From positions 29,899,249-29,963,248 of the forward strand of contig OZ038423.1 in assembly GCA_964036155.1 (NCBI GenBank): a stretch of DNA of 64,000 nucleotides, read 5' to 3'. This DNA comes from Diploscapter coronatus (lineage: Eukaryota > Nematoda > Chromadorea > Rhabditida > Rhabditidae). The position numbers and the translations under genes are program-made. Positions 29,601 to 42,964 of this stretch are shown here, piece after piece. Position 1 is the first letter of the stretch; each line of letters begins with the position of its first letter. The notes below the pieces were generated by a model, which saw only the letters and a program-made list of their open reading frames with translations, searched no databases and was not told the origin of the DNA.

Positions 29601-32600
29601 TCTGCATAGATTTGTGTATAAATCCTAGTTATGTGAGAATTGACTAACAATGTCGATGAAGATCAGCTTTCTCTATTCCATATTCTTACAACAGTCACTT
29701 ATTTTTGGGAAATTTTGCGAGATTACACCTTCAAAAGATTAGATGAGTTCGGAAAAGAAATTGTGCTCAATATTTTATTATTACGATTCTGAGATATAAT
29801 ATCTTCGTCTCGAGAAATATGGAAATATTCCTAACCTCTCAATCATTCATTCAAAAATCATCGAATGTTGATCATAATTTCCGTTATGAACTCTTCAATT
29901 TCCTATTTTCTATCATTCCCGCCCGTTAAATTTCGGTGTCCCCCTCGTGCATTTCAAATTCCGCTTCAATTTAGCACGCCTGCCATTTCCTCTCTGTCCC
30001 TTTAGTTCTCCTCTACTAGTCATTCTCATTCTCTTCCTCGATTTTTTCTATTCATGGAAGTGGCTGCCGATCTGTGCAAATCGACAGGCAGCAGGCAGCA
30101 ACGGAGCAGCGAATTGCATCAAACATGCACGAGTCATTTGGATGGAAGTGTACGAGTTACGTGACGAAATGGGCATGAATCGCACAAAACGCAAAGAGGA
30201 CAGAAATTACCAGAAAGACAGGATGAAGTGGCAACGCTCGAATGAGAATTGATAACAAAATAAGCAGAAAGAAATATGTTCTAGTTCAAGTCAGAACGCC
30301 CACAGATACTCTTATACTCGATAACGACAATTTTTGATAACCTTTAGAATTGTGAAATCGCAAGATACCAGGAAATACGTATCATACTATCAAATATCAC
30401 TCCATTATAACGAATAAACATTTTAAAAGCAACACACTAACCAATGCATATCTGGTGTCGTCGTTCTGCTTGACGGTGCCGATCTTCTTCCATTTGAAAT
30501 AGTCGATCAATCGAAATTTTGCGTTGTTCAGATTTCGATCTCCAGGCACAATTCGATAGAATGTGAGAAAGAGCTGAACATTTATCATGATAAGCATAAA
30601 TCTACCTTGAAAATTCAGATTTTATGACAGTATGAAAATTTTCTAAAGTGTGCATCATATTGGTGCTGTTACAAATTGATATCTAAAACATATCCTATTC
30701 TCTACTCTCCTTCATTTGAATGCCACTTTTAACGTTATTTCGAAACAAAAAACTACCTTTAACAAAGTGATATTTGGAAAAGAAAACCCAAAACTATGAC
30801 AATGCTAGTAGAAAATTATGCGTAGTCAATGTGAATCAAAATTGATTTAGCATTTCAAAGGTTAATGAAAATTGCAACCTCTTGCGAATCGCTAGTGCTG
30901 AATTTGGCATGCGTTTCTGCATAGGAGAGCTGCACAATCTGCCAATGCTTCAGAGCCATCGCTACTGGCTCGTTTACCTAAATATGAAATGTCTTTTATT
31001 GAAAAAAAAAAACATTAAACACTTTAAAATATCTAGGATTGTTATTATGCCTAAAATCACTAACCTCTGTACAAACTCCTCCAAGAATAGCGACAGGCCG
31101 CGGACTGGCTGCTATCAAATCGAACAACGCCTTCATTCCATTTGAAGTCTTGCACTGAAACGAAATAGTAGTTTATCATCATATTATTATTGAGTATTTT
31201 CACCATACAGTGGAGATTGAAAGCTTGCATATAATCTAATTTTGGCTAGCTTGAAAATGAACTTGAAACGCATAGATACAGTTGAAATTTAGCAGATTTT
31301 CATGACTTTGCCCCTTTCACATGTATCCAAAGTTTCATCTGGATAGTGCCTTTCAAATGAACGGATCATTCACAAAATTTTAGAAATGACGGAAAAGTTT
31401 AGGGTGTCAGCTGTCATTCTTATTCTTTTTTGTTAAATTTAATCTTCAATATAGTATTTTTGTTTGCATGAATTGAAGAAAGATAAATAATGCAGCTATA
31501 TGGACAGAACTTAAAGCATTTTATTGGATTTCAGCGATATTAACTTAACATAGACTTCTGATTCTTTAAAAAAAAAAAACGAGCAAGGATAGTCAACAGT
31601 AAAATTTCATTAAATTCTCATCAGCCATGATCTTCTGTTGCATTTTACTATAGTTTCAATCAAAATATTCAATCCTTTTGTTTCATTTCATGTTCGATAT
31701 TTTGACATTCTGATGTTGCATAATTCATTCATAACTCCATTCGACTTGTCATTCACGGCTGCCCTGTGCCTTTTGATTTGGTTTCATTCCCCCCTCTCCC
31801 CTTTTCTTCCATTTTTTGTGTTGCTCTTCTTGTGGCAGTGCCCCGAAGTCCCATTCAGTTGATGGGAAAGCTATAAGTGAGAACAGGCAAAGGAGAAGCA
31901 GAAGAGGAAGGCAGAAAGGGAGGAAGAGAAATGGGGAATGTTCTGCACTGCACTCGCTGAATGACTGCCTCATGCAGACCGATGGCAACCTGCAGCAAAG
32001 AAATCCAAATAATCAACGCAAAAATTGGATGAAAGTGGAAAACCTTGGAAAATCGAAATATTAATGGCCCTCTTGCCTCTCTGCCTTCCTGCATTGCTGC
32101 TCTTTTCGGTCTCCATTAGTTGTCGTCACAACTCCATTCTTTCCCCCCATTTTCCATTCACCTCCATTCACAAATGACTCATTCTTTCGAACTCTCAACT
32201 TTGCTTATTTCATGAATTCCGAAATCAGCTCGAAACAAATTGATTGCATTTCTGCTTTGCTCACGAGACAATAAAACGGAGTGGATATTGGTTACAGAAT
32301 TGGAGACGGAAAATGATTTTAAAAATTTCTAGGATAGGCAAAATGTACTAATTAGAAACGAATGAAACAGAACAACGATTTTTATATGAACCCGGAATGA
32401 TTTGAAATGCCTTTTGTGAGCATTTTTGAATCCCATCTGCAAAGTATCTATTCGTCATTGTGATGGAGAGATTCTCTCAAGATGCTACGTTTGACATTAT
32501 TCATAGTCAGTAAAACACCCTGATGCTAAATGTGGTGGATTATCAAATGACTTCTCCAGCAGTCTCTTTCCCATTTCCACATTCATTTCATTTATCAATT

Positions 32601-35600
32601 GGGGTGTGTTTTCCGCTGATATTTCATGTCTAACAACATTTGGATTGCCATTGGCTGCTTCCAGACATTACATTGTGTCGTCCTACTTTTCGATTCTCCG
32701 TCTTCTACTCCGGCATTCCAAACATTCTATAGGCCTAAGTCTATCTATCAGCCCTGCATTCATACTCTAACCCCACTAATTCCTCCATTTCCTCATTCCC
32801 ACTTTTATTCTCCTCTATATCGCTGATAATTTATCTTTATCACTACACGAGACCAACTGCTAAAGATTTCATTGGAAAAATAGGCGCGGAAAGGGCGTAA
32901 ATGTGGAATCAACAACAAGAAGTGGGCTAATAAAGTTTGAAAGTGAAAGGAACGAAGATAGAGGCTTCAAGCAGTACGTATTTTTAAAACTCCCAAGAAA
33001 TAGGTCTATGCTACAAGTCTCTCGCATGTGAATAATATAATCTATATTTTAGAGATTGTATAATCACGGGCTTCTATATTTCGCATTAAATCATGAATCG
33101 TTATTAAAATTTGAAAAAATATAAAAGAATGCAAGAAAGCAAGTATGCTTTAAAGTCTCTAGGAAAAATAGCCACTACTCAATTCGATCAACCAACCATT
33201 GGTCAAAACCACTCCGCAAAAATATTCACAGAATTCCCGTGTTTACGTATGTCAGCAGCGATTTTAAGAATCAAAGCACGTTCATTCTTATTTATTCTTA
33301 CATCTTTATCTCGACAAGCGATTTTTATTGTACTTTATTTCTTATTCTTTAATGTTTTAACTTTCAAGCATGCTAGATAGTTAAAGCAGAAAATCATGGA
33401 AAAGTATGTATTTTCTGAAACACTATCTTTATCAATAGTTAGCATTGCTCATTATGCCATATAAATGAAATTTTCTACCTTAGTCATAAGACTAATAAAA
33501 ATAAAATAATAATATCGTCTCTGGCAAGAATAGTCTGATCAATTCGCCAAAATTTTCCATACCTAAGTCATCCATATTTGCTAAAGCTTCTCTTCTCAAT
33601 ATTTCTATTTAGAGGAGGCTATAATAAATGCAAAAATAGATTGATTTTTGTCGCCTTGAATGGTCCCTATTTCGAAATTCCAAATAAAAAGTACAGTGGG
33701 CTTGAAAGTGCGTGAAATGTTTGATTCAGCAGCTCTTTTCCGGTGGGGAATTTGTGCTGGTGACTGATTTCGTTGGTGGCCGAATTGCGAATTGGCACTT
33801 TGCAGGGCATTTGGCCGCTCGTTCGGCTACATTTGCTATGTCAAAAGTGGCAGTGACAGGGCGGATTTTCCGCGTTCTTTCACTTTCCGTAACACATACG
33901 AGTTGTGGGGGTATTTGATGAAATCGGAAGGCCAAAGGGAGAAGAAAGGGGAGGGAGAACTGGCTACGGACCTAGGGCATAGGGAAGAAAGGCCTGCAGA
34001 AATGCACCATCAAAGGCAACAAATTTCCCCTTCCCCTTTGCATTTCCGGTTGACGGCGCAAAAAAAACCAACTGAATACGCGCAGAGGGCAAAGGGCTTC
34101 AGGCCTGAAAGGCAAAGGCAGCCGCAGCAAAATTAGGGACAAATTAGGCACTCGCAAATGTGTCTGCTCATAATTAGAAAATTGCACATTGCGCAATAAC
34201 ATTTCAAAGTTGCATTTCGCAATAACCACTTTTCATATTTCTTTCTTGTACTTTGCTGAAGCGAGATTTTTCAATCAGAAAGGCATAGAAAACAATTTTG
34301 ACTAACAACATGGGAGGTTTCATTGAAAATATGAGCTCAACAATCTTATCTTCAGATACTTCTTTTGACAAGTTCAATAAGAATGAGCTCCACATCTAGC
34401 CAAAGACAATAATTCCGAAAGAACCATAAATAATTTGTAGGACTTTAAGAAACTTGAATATTCGGTAATTCGGACTAAACTATTTCATATTTCTATATTT
34501 CCACGTTCTCCTAAGTAGGAATATTACGATAACTGAGCTCTTTCAACGTTTGATCAGTTGCAAATCTATAAAATTTGACAAAAATTCCCGATCAACTATA
34601 GTAAAATTTGCGCACTTTCTTCAAACAATATTGAAGATCAAAAGTAATTCAACGAGGAATACTGTGATCGAGCTGGATTATACATCGGTTTCCGAAATTT
34701 TAAAAACAAACGCGATTTCTAGAATCGACCATTTATCTGATTGTCTTGAACCGTTCTGACTAAAACTTGGCTATTTATATAAGATGCTATGCGACAGTCG
34801 AATTCAAAGTTTCTCCCAAATTGCTTCAAGATAACTCGATGGATGTATTGTTTCTAAAAACTATTCTTATGTAAAAACTTAGTTGCCACTATGTTTATGA
34901 AATTGAGCCATAATTTCTTCCCGATTCAACTAAATTTCTGACAATAGATCTTCATATAAATGTCAGAGATTAGTGAATCATTGTGCGAATATGAGATATG
35001 AATGATCTACTCTCTATCGCATCATCACTTCATTTCGCTTATATCTATCTGATAATCCAGTGTCAAAGGTAGAAAATATTGAACGAAATTATGACTGAAT
35101 AAAATACTAATTATAATATTTTATGAAATCTGCTAATATTTTTCTCACAGTTTTAGTAGTAAAAATATGGATCAGTGCCAATCTCAATATCCAATAAAAA
35201 CTTGTACAAGAAAAAAATCCAAGCTATTTTGACAGTTCGATTCGTAATAAGGAACTTGGTCAAGTTGAACATGTTTTTTTCACATTCAACTGGTCTGCTT
35301 CAAAAATCATCCAAGCGAAAGATATACTATCCTCCGTTCAATTCAAAGAAGAATTCCTACGACCTGTGGTGCCTCTTCCTTCCCTCTCCCATTCCACGAA
35401 CATGATCAGTTTATCGCTGGAGTTTACCCCAAAGCGCTTGTTAAAATTTCTCTATTTTCTGTGAATATTCGGCCAAAATAAGCAGAAAATGCAGAGCAAA
35501 AGCAAGAAAAGAGAGGAGAGGAGAAGAGCCTATCAAATGCGATTTGCTGATAGAAATCGAATTACACCAATTCAAAGACGCAAACACGCAAGCCGCAAGA

Positions 35601-37014
35601 AAAGTGAAAGACGAAAGGGGGAGGCAGAGCGCAGATCGGATTCTCCCCCGAAAGGAGAAGAAGGAGAAAGGATGAAAAGAAGAATGAACTGATACTACGA
35701 AATGAGCCGACCCGAGTGTCCTTGTACATCAATTCGAGCTTGAAGCCGTCGAGAATGCAGGAGTGATTGTGGATGTAGTTGAGTGCCAGACGAATGGGCA
35801 GCTCCATGTCCGGATAGCCATCGCGACGCACGAGGAATACACCCAACGGGACGGGGGTTCCGCCAGGACGAGGCTAAAGGGAAATTATTAGATCGAATTT
35901 ATCGCAATGGTGCGCGTTATTAAAATTGTTGCACATTTATAAACAACTCATAAAACAAAATTCTTCTTTCAAAATCGGTTGACTAATTTCCCGATGAGTA
36001 TTTGACTAGCCTTGTGTGAATTTCGAGTTCTACCTCGAAATGCTCTCCTTCTTTCCCATACTATTTCGAAAGTTGCCAATTTTCCAAGTTACCCATTATT
36101 CTGGCTAATAATATCTTAGTTTATCTATTTTATGATATGAACAATTTATAATAAAAAATATTAGATCCTAGAAAAAAAAGTGACCAAAAAGCATTCTGCA
36201 AGGAAATGCTATTTTCCATGCGGTGGTAGTTTATTTCGAGTCAAAATTTCATTGCTAATCCACCATAAATCCCCATCAAATGAAACCTTCTCAGTATGAC
36301 AGAATCAAAGACTGCGGTGGAATAAGCTAGTTTTCTGAAGAAAGCGAAATTTCTGATGTAATTTTCAGATGATATTGATAGAGAATAGTCTGTTATTAGA
36401 TCCAAAATATTTTTATGCTTGCAGCTCCTATAAAAACAATGTTATACTTACTTGATTAAATTTGAAAATAAAAACTATCTGCCATAAACACTAATTCCAA
36501 AAAAAAATATATTCAAACATTGCGTTATAGTTAAACTTCACGGATATTGCTCTACTGCGGATGAATTTAAAAAGAAACAGCACTTAGCTGATTCTCAGAA
36601 TAAAGCTTTGACTCATTAATTTCGAATGATTACTATCATGCCAGATCGTTAGAAAATGTTAATATTTCTATTAATGACTCGAAAATGGTCGTAATCTACT
36701 TGACCCTTTAATTATGAGAAGAGAAGTTGACGGCAAAATTTGTAAAATATGCAAAATCGCATTAGCAAACGATAGAAATAAAGTTCTTAATCTTTGTATA
36801 TCAGATTCGTCATAATAACATGTCAGATTTCTTATTTCAAACGGAAAGCCGCGTTAAATTATACGATTTGTGTGGTTTACAGTAAAGAAGAAAGTAGACG
36901 AACCCTGCAGGAAAGGGAATCAGCATTGACGGGATCGACGAGGAGGAAGAGACAGAAAGTGCAGACGACGAGCAGACGCAGCAGGGAATGGAGGAGCACA
37001 AGAGACACTCTCAT
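23645..37014 (-). CDS. GABBR2: Metabotropic GABA-B receptor subunit 2
   Basis: A class C GPCR; with subunit 1 it forms the plasma-membrane GABA-B heterodimer, and subunit 2 couples to Gi/o. Twenty exons join in phase: 37014-36904, 35873-35712, 31154-31065, 30977-30879, 30573-30442, 29511-29395, 27910-27780, 27733-27685, 27630-27556, 27511-27329, 26910-26775, 26524-26374, 26173-26041, 25637-25521, 25486-25373, 24905-24804, 24756-24619, 24441-24242, 23836-23767, 23719-23645; 794 aa. Order: signal peptide (1-31), Venus-flytrap domain with ILGGVCTEV, KWKKIGTVKQ, YVWIIPGDH and SFEGVTGRVRF, then seven helices (about 448-710) with RFIKMSSPNMNN, FSKTWRVHSIFTNI, CFLAWETR and VPALNDSKFIG. These segments match subunit 2 rather than subunit 1. 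The tail ends in a short predicted coiled coil (ISKLEAENQLKKRSLHQ) and is much shorter than in human (941 aa). Exon 1 relies on phase, a clear signal peptide and a weak donor (AGG|GTTCGT). Confidence 0.95.
31155..35711 (-). other. 4.5-kb intron 2 of GABBR2
   Basis: This is the longest intron in the window. It is mostly AT-rich, with scattered GC-richer purine/pyrimidine patches (31,740-32,090; 33,720-34,140; 35,480-35,690) that create overlapping open frames on both strands. None resembles a known domain. Similar patches occur in the introns near 28,400-28,900 and 29,930-30,250. Confidence 0.6.
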
Positions 37015-40000
37015 CGTAGATTGACGGACAGAGGGCAGAACGATGCGGAGCTCGCATCAGCACACATACTGCCAATCCAGTCCTCCATCGTAAAAGGAAA
37101 TACTGAAACCGTATGCATATTTCGAAAGAAAGAAGATCAATGAAACGAGAGCCATATTAATAGAACTTGTGTAGAAATACTGTAATCCAATACCAAAAAC
37201 ATTGAAATTACGGTTCTTGAGTGATTTTTTTCTTCCCAGGAAATAACATGGCATTGATCTTCATAGCCGAATTAATCATCAAGACTAGAAACATGATTGA
37301 AGATAAAATCTTTAAATGAGCAATGAAAAATATTGTTGCAGAAGGAATAGTAAAGAAAAGATAAGATACACTGTTCATTTAGAGTCAATAACGCCAAATC
37401 TTTCAAACGCTTTAGATGAGGCACCAAATGAGCTTGTTCAATGATATCTTCTACAAATTTCAGCGGATATGCCATAATTGCATTCGATTTGATCCAAAAT
37501 AAAATTGTCTATGATCAATAGTAAAAGAGGTCGTCGTTTTCAAATCATGGCAACTAATGAAAGAGATTCTACAGAAGATTTGGAAAATTGTTGAAGAAAA
37601 ATAATGCAATTTCATTAGCTAATAGACTGTCAGTCAGAACGGATGATAATTCGGCAACTTCGAATTCTCACACACTCGCGGCTCATATTTCGCATCGCAC
37701 AATCTGCACTCTCAAATGATTATTAGTTTTCTGAACGAAAAAAACATGATAATTGACAGAAGTTCGACAAAGCAGTCCTGAAGCAATTCCATAAAAAGGA
37801 GATGAGAGAGAGAGAGAGATAAATGTCATTGGCAATCGAAAAGTGATAAAGGTGATAGGTGATCAGATGAGAGTAAAAATATCACTGGAGAGGGACAGAG
37901 AAGAAGGGAAGCACAGGAGGGAGCCTAGCATAGGAAGGAGGGGAGAGCAGTTGTGAGTGGGGCGGGGCTTAACTTCCTTCAAAGAGTCTGGAGCAGGGGA
38001 GAAGACAGAGGCTGGAGACAGAAAGGCTGAAAGACAGGAGGAGACAAGTAGAGAATGACGGGGAAAACATCACAAATAGAATGGAAACAATGTAGAAATG
38101 AAGGGGGAAGATGAGTGGAGATGAGCAGATGAGAAGATGTTTGTAAACTGCTGGAAGACTGGCAGACGGACGGACGGACGGACAGGAGGACAAGCCGATT
38201 GACGAACCCGTTCCATTCCATCAAATGGTCATATTTGCACTGCTCTGCATAAATCAGCCAGGCAAGGCCTCCCTGGAATCGCCTTGAATCGTTCGTCGCT
38301 TCAATTTTCCCATAGCAATGCATAACACAATTCCGTTCGCATTTCCATTTCCATTTCCATTCACCGAGACATTCCGAGCATTCCGGAAACGGCCGCATAA
38401 AACAACCAAACAGAATTGGAACAAGGCTAAATTGCCTATGCACCTTCACCTCCCCATTCTCACTCCATTCCTCCACTCATTATTCATTCATACAGCCATT
38501 TAGTAGCTTTCCTCGACCTCTTCTTCTTTCTCCTTCTTCCAATTTGTGTCAATCTGAGCATCCTCCCCTTCCCCTGTGACATCTCTCACTTCTCCCTGCC
38601 TCTGCTTTTTTCCATGTCATTTGCTTTTTCTCCTGAGGTCATTTGTCTTCGTAGCGTCGCCAACGCGCAAGTCGATGTGAGATTCGAGGGAAGCAGAGCT
38701 CGAAAATGCGGCATTGCGACACTTCTGGAGGAGGTCGGGGAATTCGAAGGCAAAATGCCAGATCAGCCAGATTTATCAAATCCTCTTCTTCTTGATCTGA
38801 TATCGCCCTGCGGTTCATTCTAATTGATGTCATTCCCCTAGAATACTAATCTGTTTAAATCTTCAGTGTGATTATCCCTCCTTGGAAATTTTCGAAATCA
38901 CAGCCCAAATTTTGATTTAAAAATACTGAAGGCCAAATTCGAAACTGGTACTTTTATCTTGATCTGTTTTCGAAACTGAAACGCCAAGTAAAATATGAAG
39001 TTGACGACAAGATGACGGCATGATTCCTATTAAATGGTAACACAATTTGAAATAAGAAAAGATAGTCTCACTAATTTAAACATGCTATCATTTCAAAAAT
39101 CACGAAATCTATTGTGAAATAAAGCGCAAAAATCGAAATTGCATTTCAAGAATTATCAAAAGCCAAAAATAAAACTAAAATTTCGAATCCTTTTGCTAAA
39201 TAGTAGAAAATTCTATTCTGTCACACATTCTTCGGAATGATAAACTATCCTGATCCAGACTCAGATAATATCGCTAACTTTCTGCACTATCATCAAACCT
39301 AATGGAATTGGGTTGCAATTTCATAAACTATTCCGCAAGAGAATAAGTGAATTGCATCACATTAAAAAGTGGAAACTGATGGAAAAAGAAATCAAACTTA
39401 TTGAGATCTTTAGATTTTTGCTCAGAAATGAACTAAATGATTAGATCTGAAATGATGTGATGGTGCTGAGCGGCTGAGTGGCATGGAAAGAGACAATGCG
39501 ACATGGCAGGACAATTGACAACGAAGAAGATCAATCAAGGGATTGCAATGGGAAATGGGAAATGAATCGAGAGGGATGTCACTTAGATTGTAAACTCGAC
39601 TAACATAAACACTGCGGCAAGTGGCAGATTGGAGGAGCGGAAGAATGCAGGAATATGCAGCAGGCCAGTGGGGCAGTTTGGAATTTGGAGAGCAATGAAA
39701 TTCAGCTGCATTTATTAAATTTGGCACATGAAGGGGAAGGGGACCGAGAGAGTAGAAGCAGAAGAAGAGGAAGAGGAAGAGGGCTGTCGCCAACCAGCAG
39801 AGCAGCGCATTTCAAAGAAAACATAGAAGTGTGCGTAAGGAGTGGAGCAGATTCGAGATTCTAGACTAGGGAGAAGGAACGGGGCGAGGGTCGGTCGGTC
39901 GGTGCCGGATGCCAGCAGAGCCTATCCCTGCCAAACCACATTTCATTTCCATATCTCCATATTCATATCTCCAATTTGTTTACGTCTCCACTTCCTCTTC

Positions 40001-40975
40001 GACTATGCCATGTCTCATTTCTCCTGCCGAAACTTCCAATAAAAATGCTGCAATCCTCCATTGGCTGGGGCTGCATACCCGAAGATTAACAAACACTTGC
40101 ACGCAGCCGCACAGCAGCAGTGTTTGCCTGTTTACCCCAATTAAGACTAAGACTCTGGTGGGGAGGGAAAAAGAAAGAAACCGACAAATGAAGGAAGATT
40201 TGCCGGAAAAAAGTGTGGAAAAGTGGCTGCAAATGAAAATGAAAATGTTGAACAGAAGAAGTAAAAATAGAAAAGTGACGATGTGATGAACAAGTGTGTA
40301 AGACAGTGACTTTAAACTTTTTGGAAGGCGAAAACGAAAATTGCGAAAAGATAAGAATTTTCGTAAACTACTGGTGGTAAATGAGCTGAGACTAAAGAAG
40401 AATGAATAAACGATCGAAGAAGATCACATAGCATCAATCGGGGGTGGTAATGAATGGAAATTTGAAAACTTTTAGGTTCGGAGTTTTCAATTCGAATAGA
40501 TCTATGAAATCGCAAAGTACAACAAAATTTAGCGATATTAGCACAATAGAAAATGTGCATTTCTACCCAAAAGAAGAAATACCTGATTTATTTTACGAAG
40601 TTTCATGGATTTTTAGGACCTCGAAATTTTCCTGCTAAAATTTGGAACATATAGGAGTAGGAGTTCCGGTTTGGAAATTTTTGAAATCGAAGTAGGTAGT
40701 TGATGATGATCATCCCCTGCTCTCAATGCTAGAAGCGGTGCAAATTCATTAATGCGAAAAAGGCACGGAGAAGCAGATTTGCATGGGTGATAAGCAGAAG
40801 AATTGTGTGAGAAGCAGCGCAGAAATACTGAAGATATGCCAGATGAAGACGGATTAGAAAAGCAAATTGACGAATCTTTGAAATGATCTGGGAACGTGAG
40901 CATTCGACCATTAATAGCAGAAAATAAAAATTTATTCTACCTTAAGAGTGGATGTCAGGAAAAATCAAAGTCATA
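37015..40975. other. Gene-poor region upstream of GABBR2
   Basis: This should contain the GABBR2 promoter. It includes a GA dinucleotide run near 37,806-37,820, a GGAC tetranucleotide run near 38,165-38,182 and purine-rich tracts at 37,900-38,180 and 39,730-39,860. These create long low-complexity frames such as 37,979-38,476 on the minus strand. I could not support any gene. Confidence 0.55.
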
Positions 40976-40980
40976 AGGAA

Positions 40981-41330
40981 GGAGTGTGGAACAGGGGTCC
41001 GCGGATTTAACTGATTTTCACGTGTATAACAGTTTCCACGCTGATTCTCATGATGTTATCCGTTTTTCGTAAAAAAAAAAATTTCCTTATATTTTTACTT
41101 TATTCTCCTACTCAAGATCTACAAAATAAAAAAGAATCATCCAATTTGGTCCACAAATAAGGAAGTTATGAATTTTTTCCCGAAGTCGGGTCTGTCAAAA
41201 CTTCAAGCTACCGTAATCCTGCATACGATCATTTTTATGAAAAACAAACCACATCATCATGATCAGCGTGAATAACTGAACAAAATATGTGAAAATCAGT
41301 CAAATCGACAGACTCCCGGAAACACCCCCT
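40981..41330. mobile_element. MITE-like element 1 with about 95-bp imperfect inverted repeats
   Basis: The left end (40,981-41,075) and the reverse complement of the right end (about 41,225-41,330) align along nearly their whole length. Shared blocks include GATTTRACTGATTTTCAC, CACGCTGAT, CATGATG and GTTTTTC[GA]TAAAAA. The interior is about 150 bp and non-coding, with an A run and the string AATAAGGAAGTTATGAA. There is no transposase. It resembles a non-autonomous DNA transposon; I could not define a target-site duplication. Confidence 0.75.
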
Positions 41331-42964
41331 TTACTAAGACTTTGGTTTTTCCTGACATTCACTCTTAATTCGAAATATCGAGAAAGGACGCTGCTCAGTT
41401 TCGTATCAATTTATATTCAGAATTCCTCATTTCTGTTCGATGTTTTTCTAAATTTACATCTCCAATCACTCAGTCTAATCCACAAATCGACATTGATCTT
41501 ACGGCTTTCCCCCATTAAGTCCACCTTCTTCTGCAGATGCTCTTAATTTCTCTTCTGCATGAAACTGCCTATGGAAGACTTCGATTGAATAGCTCATCTT
41601 CACCAGCTAAAACCTGAAAGAAACACCGAAGATTCTCATTCTGTAAACGTGATATATCTTTATTGATAGAACAAATTCTGACTCAAAATTAGTCAATAAA
41701 TACTAACTAAATTAAACAAATGATATAACACTCAGTAGTATTATCATAAGATCATTGTTTACAAGTTTTAGTCACGAGCATTTCTCATTTAACTTCTTTA
41801 AAATGTTTCAAAATCGAACTTTTAATTTGCATTTCATTCACGCACGCATTGTCGCGTATCTAAGTTGTCCGCATTTAGATTTAGATAACCGCGAAAGAGG
41901 ACGAATGCGCATATGCACTTTAAGTGAAGAGTGAAATTAGGGAACTAATAATGGAAGCAGATGCAGATGAATGATTATCTTCGGACTTCGACATTCTGGT
42001 TCATGCGTAGTAAGATTCTACAATGCGATTATCTTTTTCTTCTCCAAAACGAAACATATTGCAGATAATTTCGTTTTTTTCAGATGGTTCTTTATGCCGT
42101 TTTCAATGATTTAACTTTTATCTATCATACACTTACCTATTTCTATTCTTTAGTAAGTCCCGTAAGTGTATTTCCAACGCTATAACTTCAAGGGGAGCAA
42201 GAAAAAGTATGATGATCCATACATGGTTGGATGCAGAATTTTCCGGAAGTATTTTTGCAAAGATTATTCACTGAAACTTTAATGATAAAATCCATTTTTG
42301 ATGGGTAAATGGCAAAAACTGGTGGAAAAGGATAATCGAGCACAGAGAATCTGAGGTTTATTTTCACTTTTAGACTACACAATTTTGTGGATATTTACAT
42401 ATGAACGAAGTACGCTTGCTATTTTGACAGAAATTGATTAGCAGATGACTAAAATTGATAAATTAGAATAACCGAGTATGGAGCGAACTCGATTTACGTG
42501 ATATCAGCTGCGTATGGTACTTTAGCCTTTCCATTCTCGTTTCTAAAGCTAAGTCTTCAATAAAAAGCGAATAATGAGAAAAAGAAAGCCAAGTATCAGC
42601 CAAGGACTAATGTGGGCGGCGTCAACGCCCTTGGGTATATTTAATCCTAGAGTGCGAATTCATTCATTACTTTTCTTATATCTTTCCATCAGTCATATTT
42701 ATTTGGAATAATCAAAGCTGGGACGTAGCTTATTATCAAGCAGTGGTGGGCGCAATTTCGTCTTCGAAGATTTTTAAATCCAAGAATTCGAACATGTCTT
42801 CATTGTTAAATTTTCAAAATTTGCCTTCTCACACATCTGCTATCAGAAATTCCCTTTTCATGGATCTTGATATCGCGATAGGAGAGTTGCAAAAATTTAT
42901 CTCAAAATTACAAATTGCCAAGTCCAAAGAATAAATCATCGACTTTAGATCGCTTGTCAACAGA
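41331..42964. other. Spacer between element 1 and the mucin-like gene
   Basis: AT-rich sequence with no exon, RNA gene or named repeat that I can support. An acceptor-like TTTAG ends at 42948, 16 nt before the first ATG of the next gene. Confidence 0.5.

Noticed and set aside
31740..32094. Overlapping open frames in GABBR2 intron 2
   Set aside because: Open on both strands because of GC-richer purine tracts; no homology recognised and no consistent exon boundaries.
37060..37155. Alternative GABBR2 signal-peptide exon starting MALVSLIFFLSKYAYG on the minus strand
   Set aside because: It looks like a signal peptide, but its donor leaves phase 2, which does not fit the phase-0 second exon. The ATG at 37,014 gives a better leader and correct phase.
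37979..38476. 165-codon minus-strand open frame
   Set aside because: It spans GGAC and purine-rich simple repeats, its composition is low-complexity, and it shows no domain or splice context.
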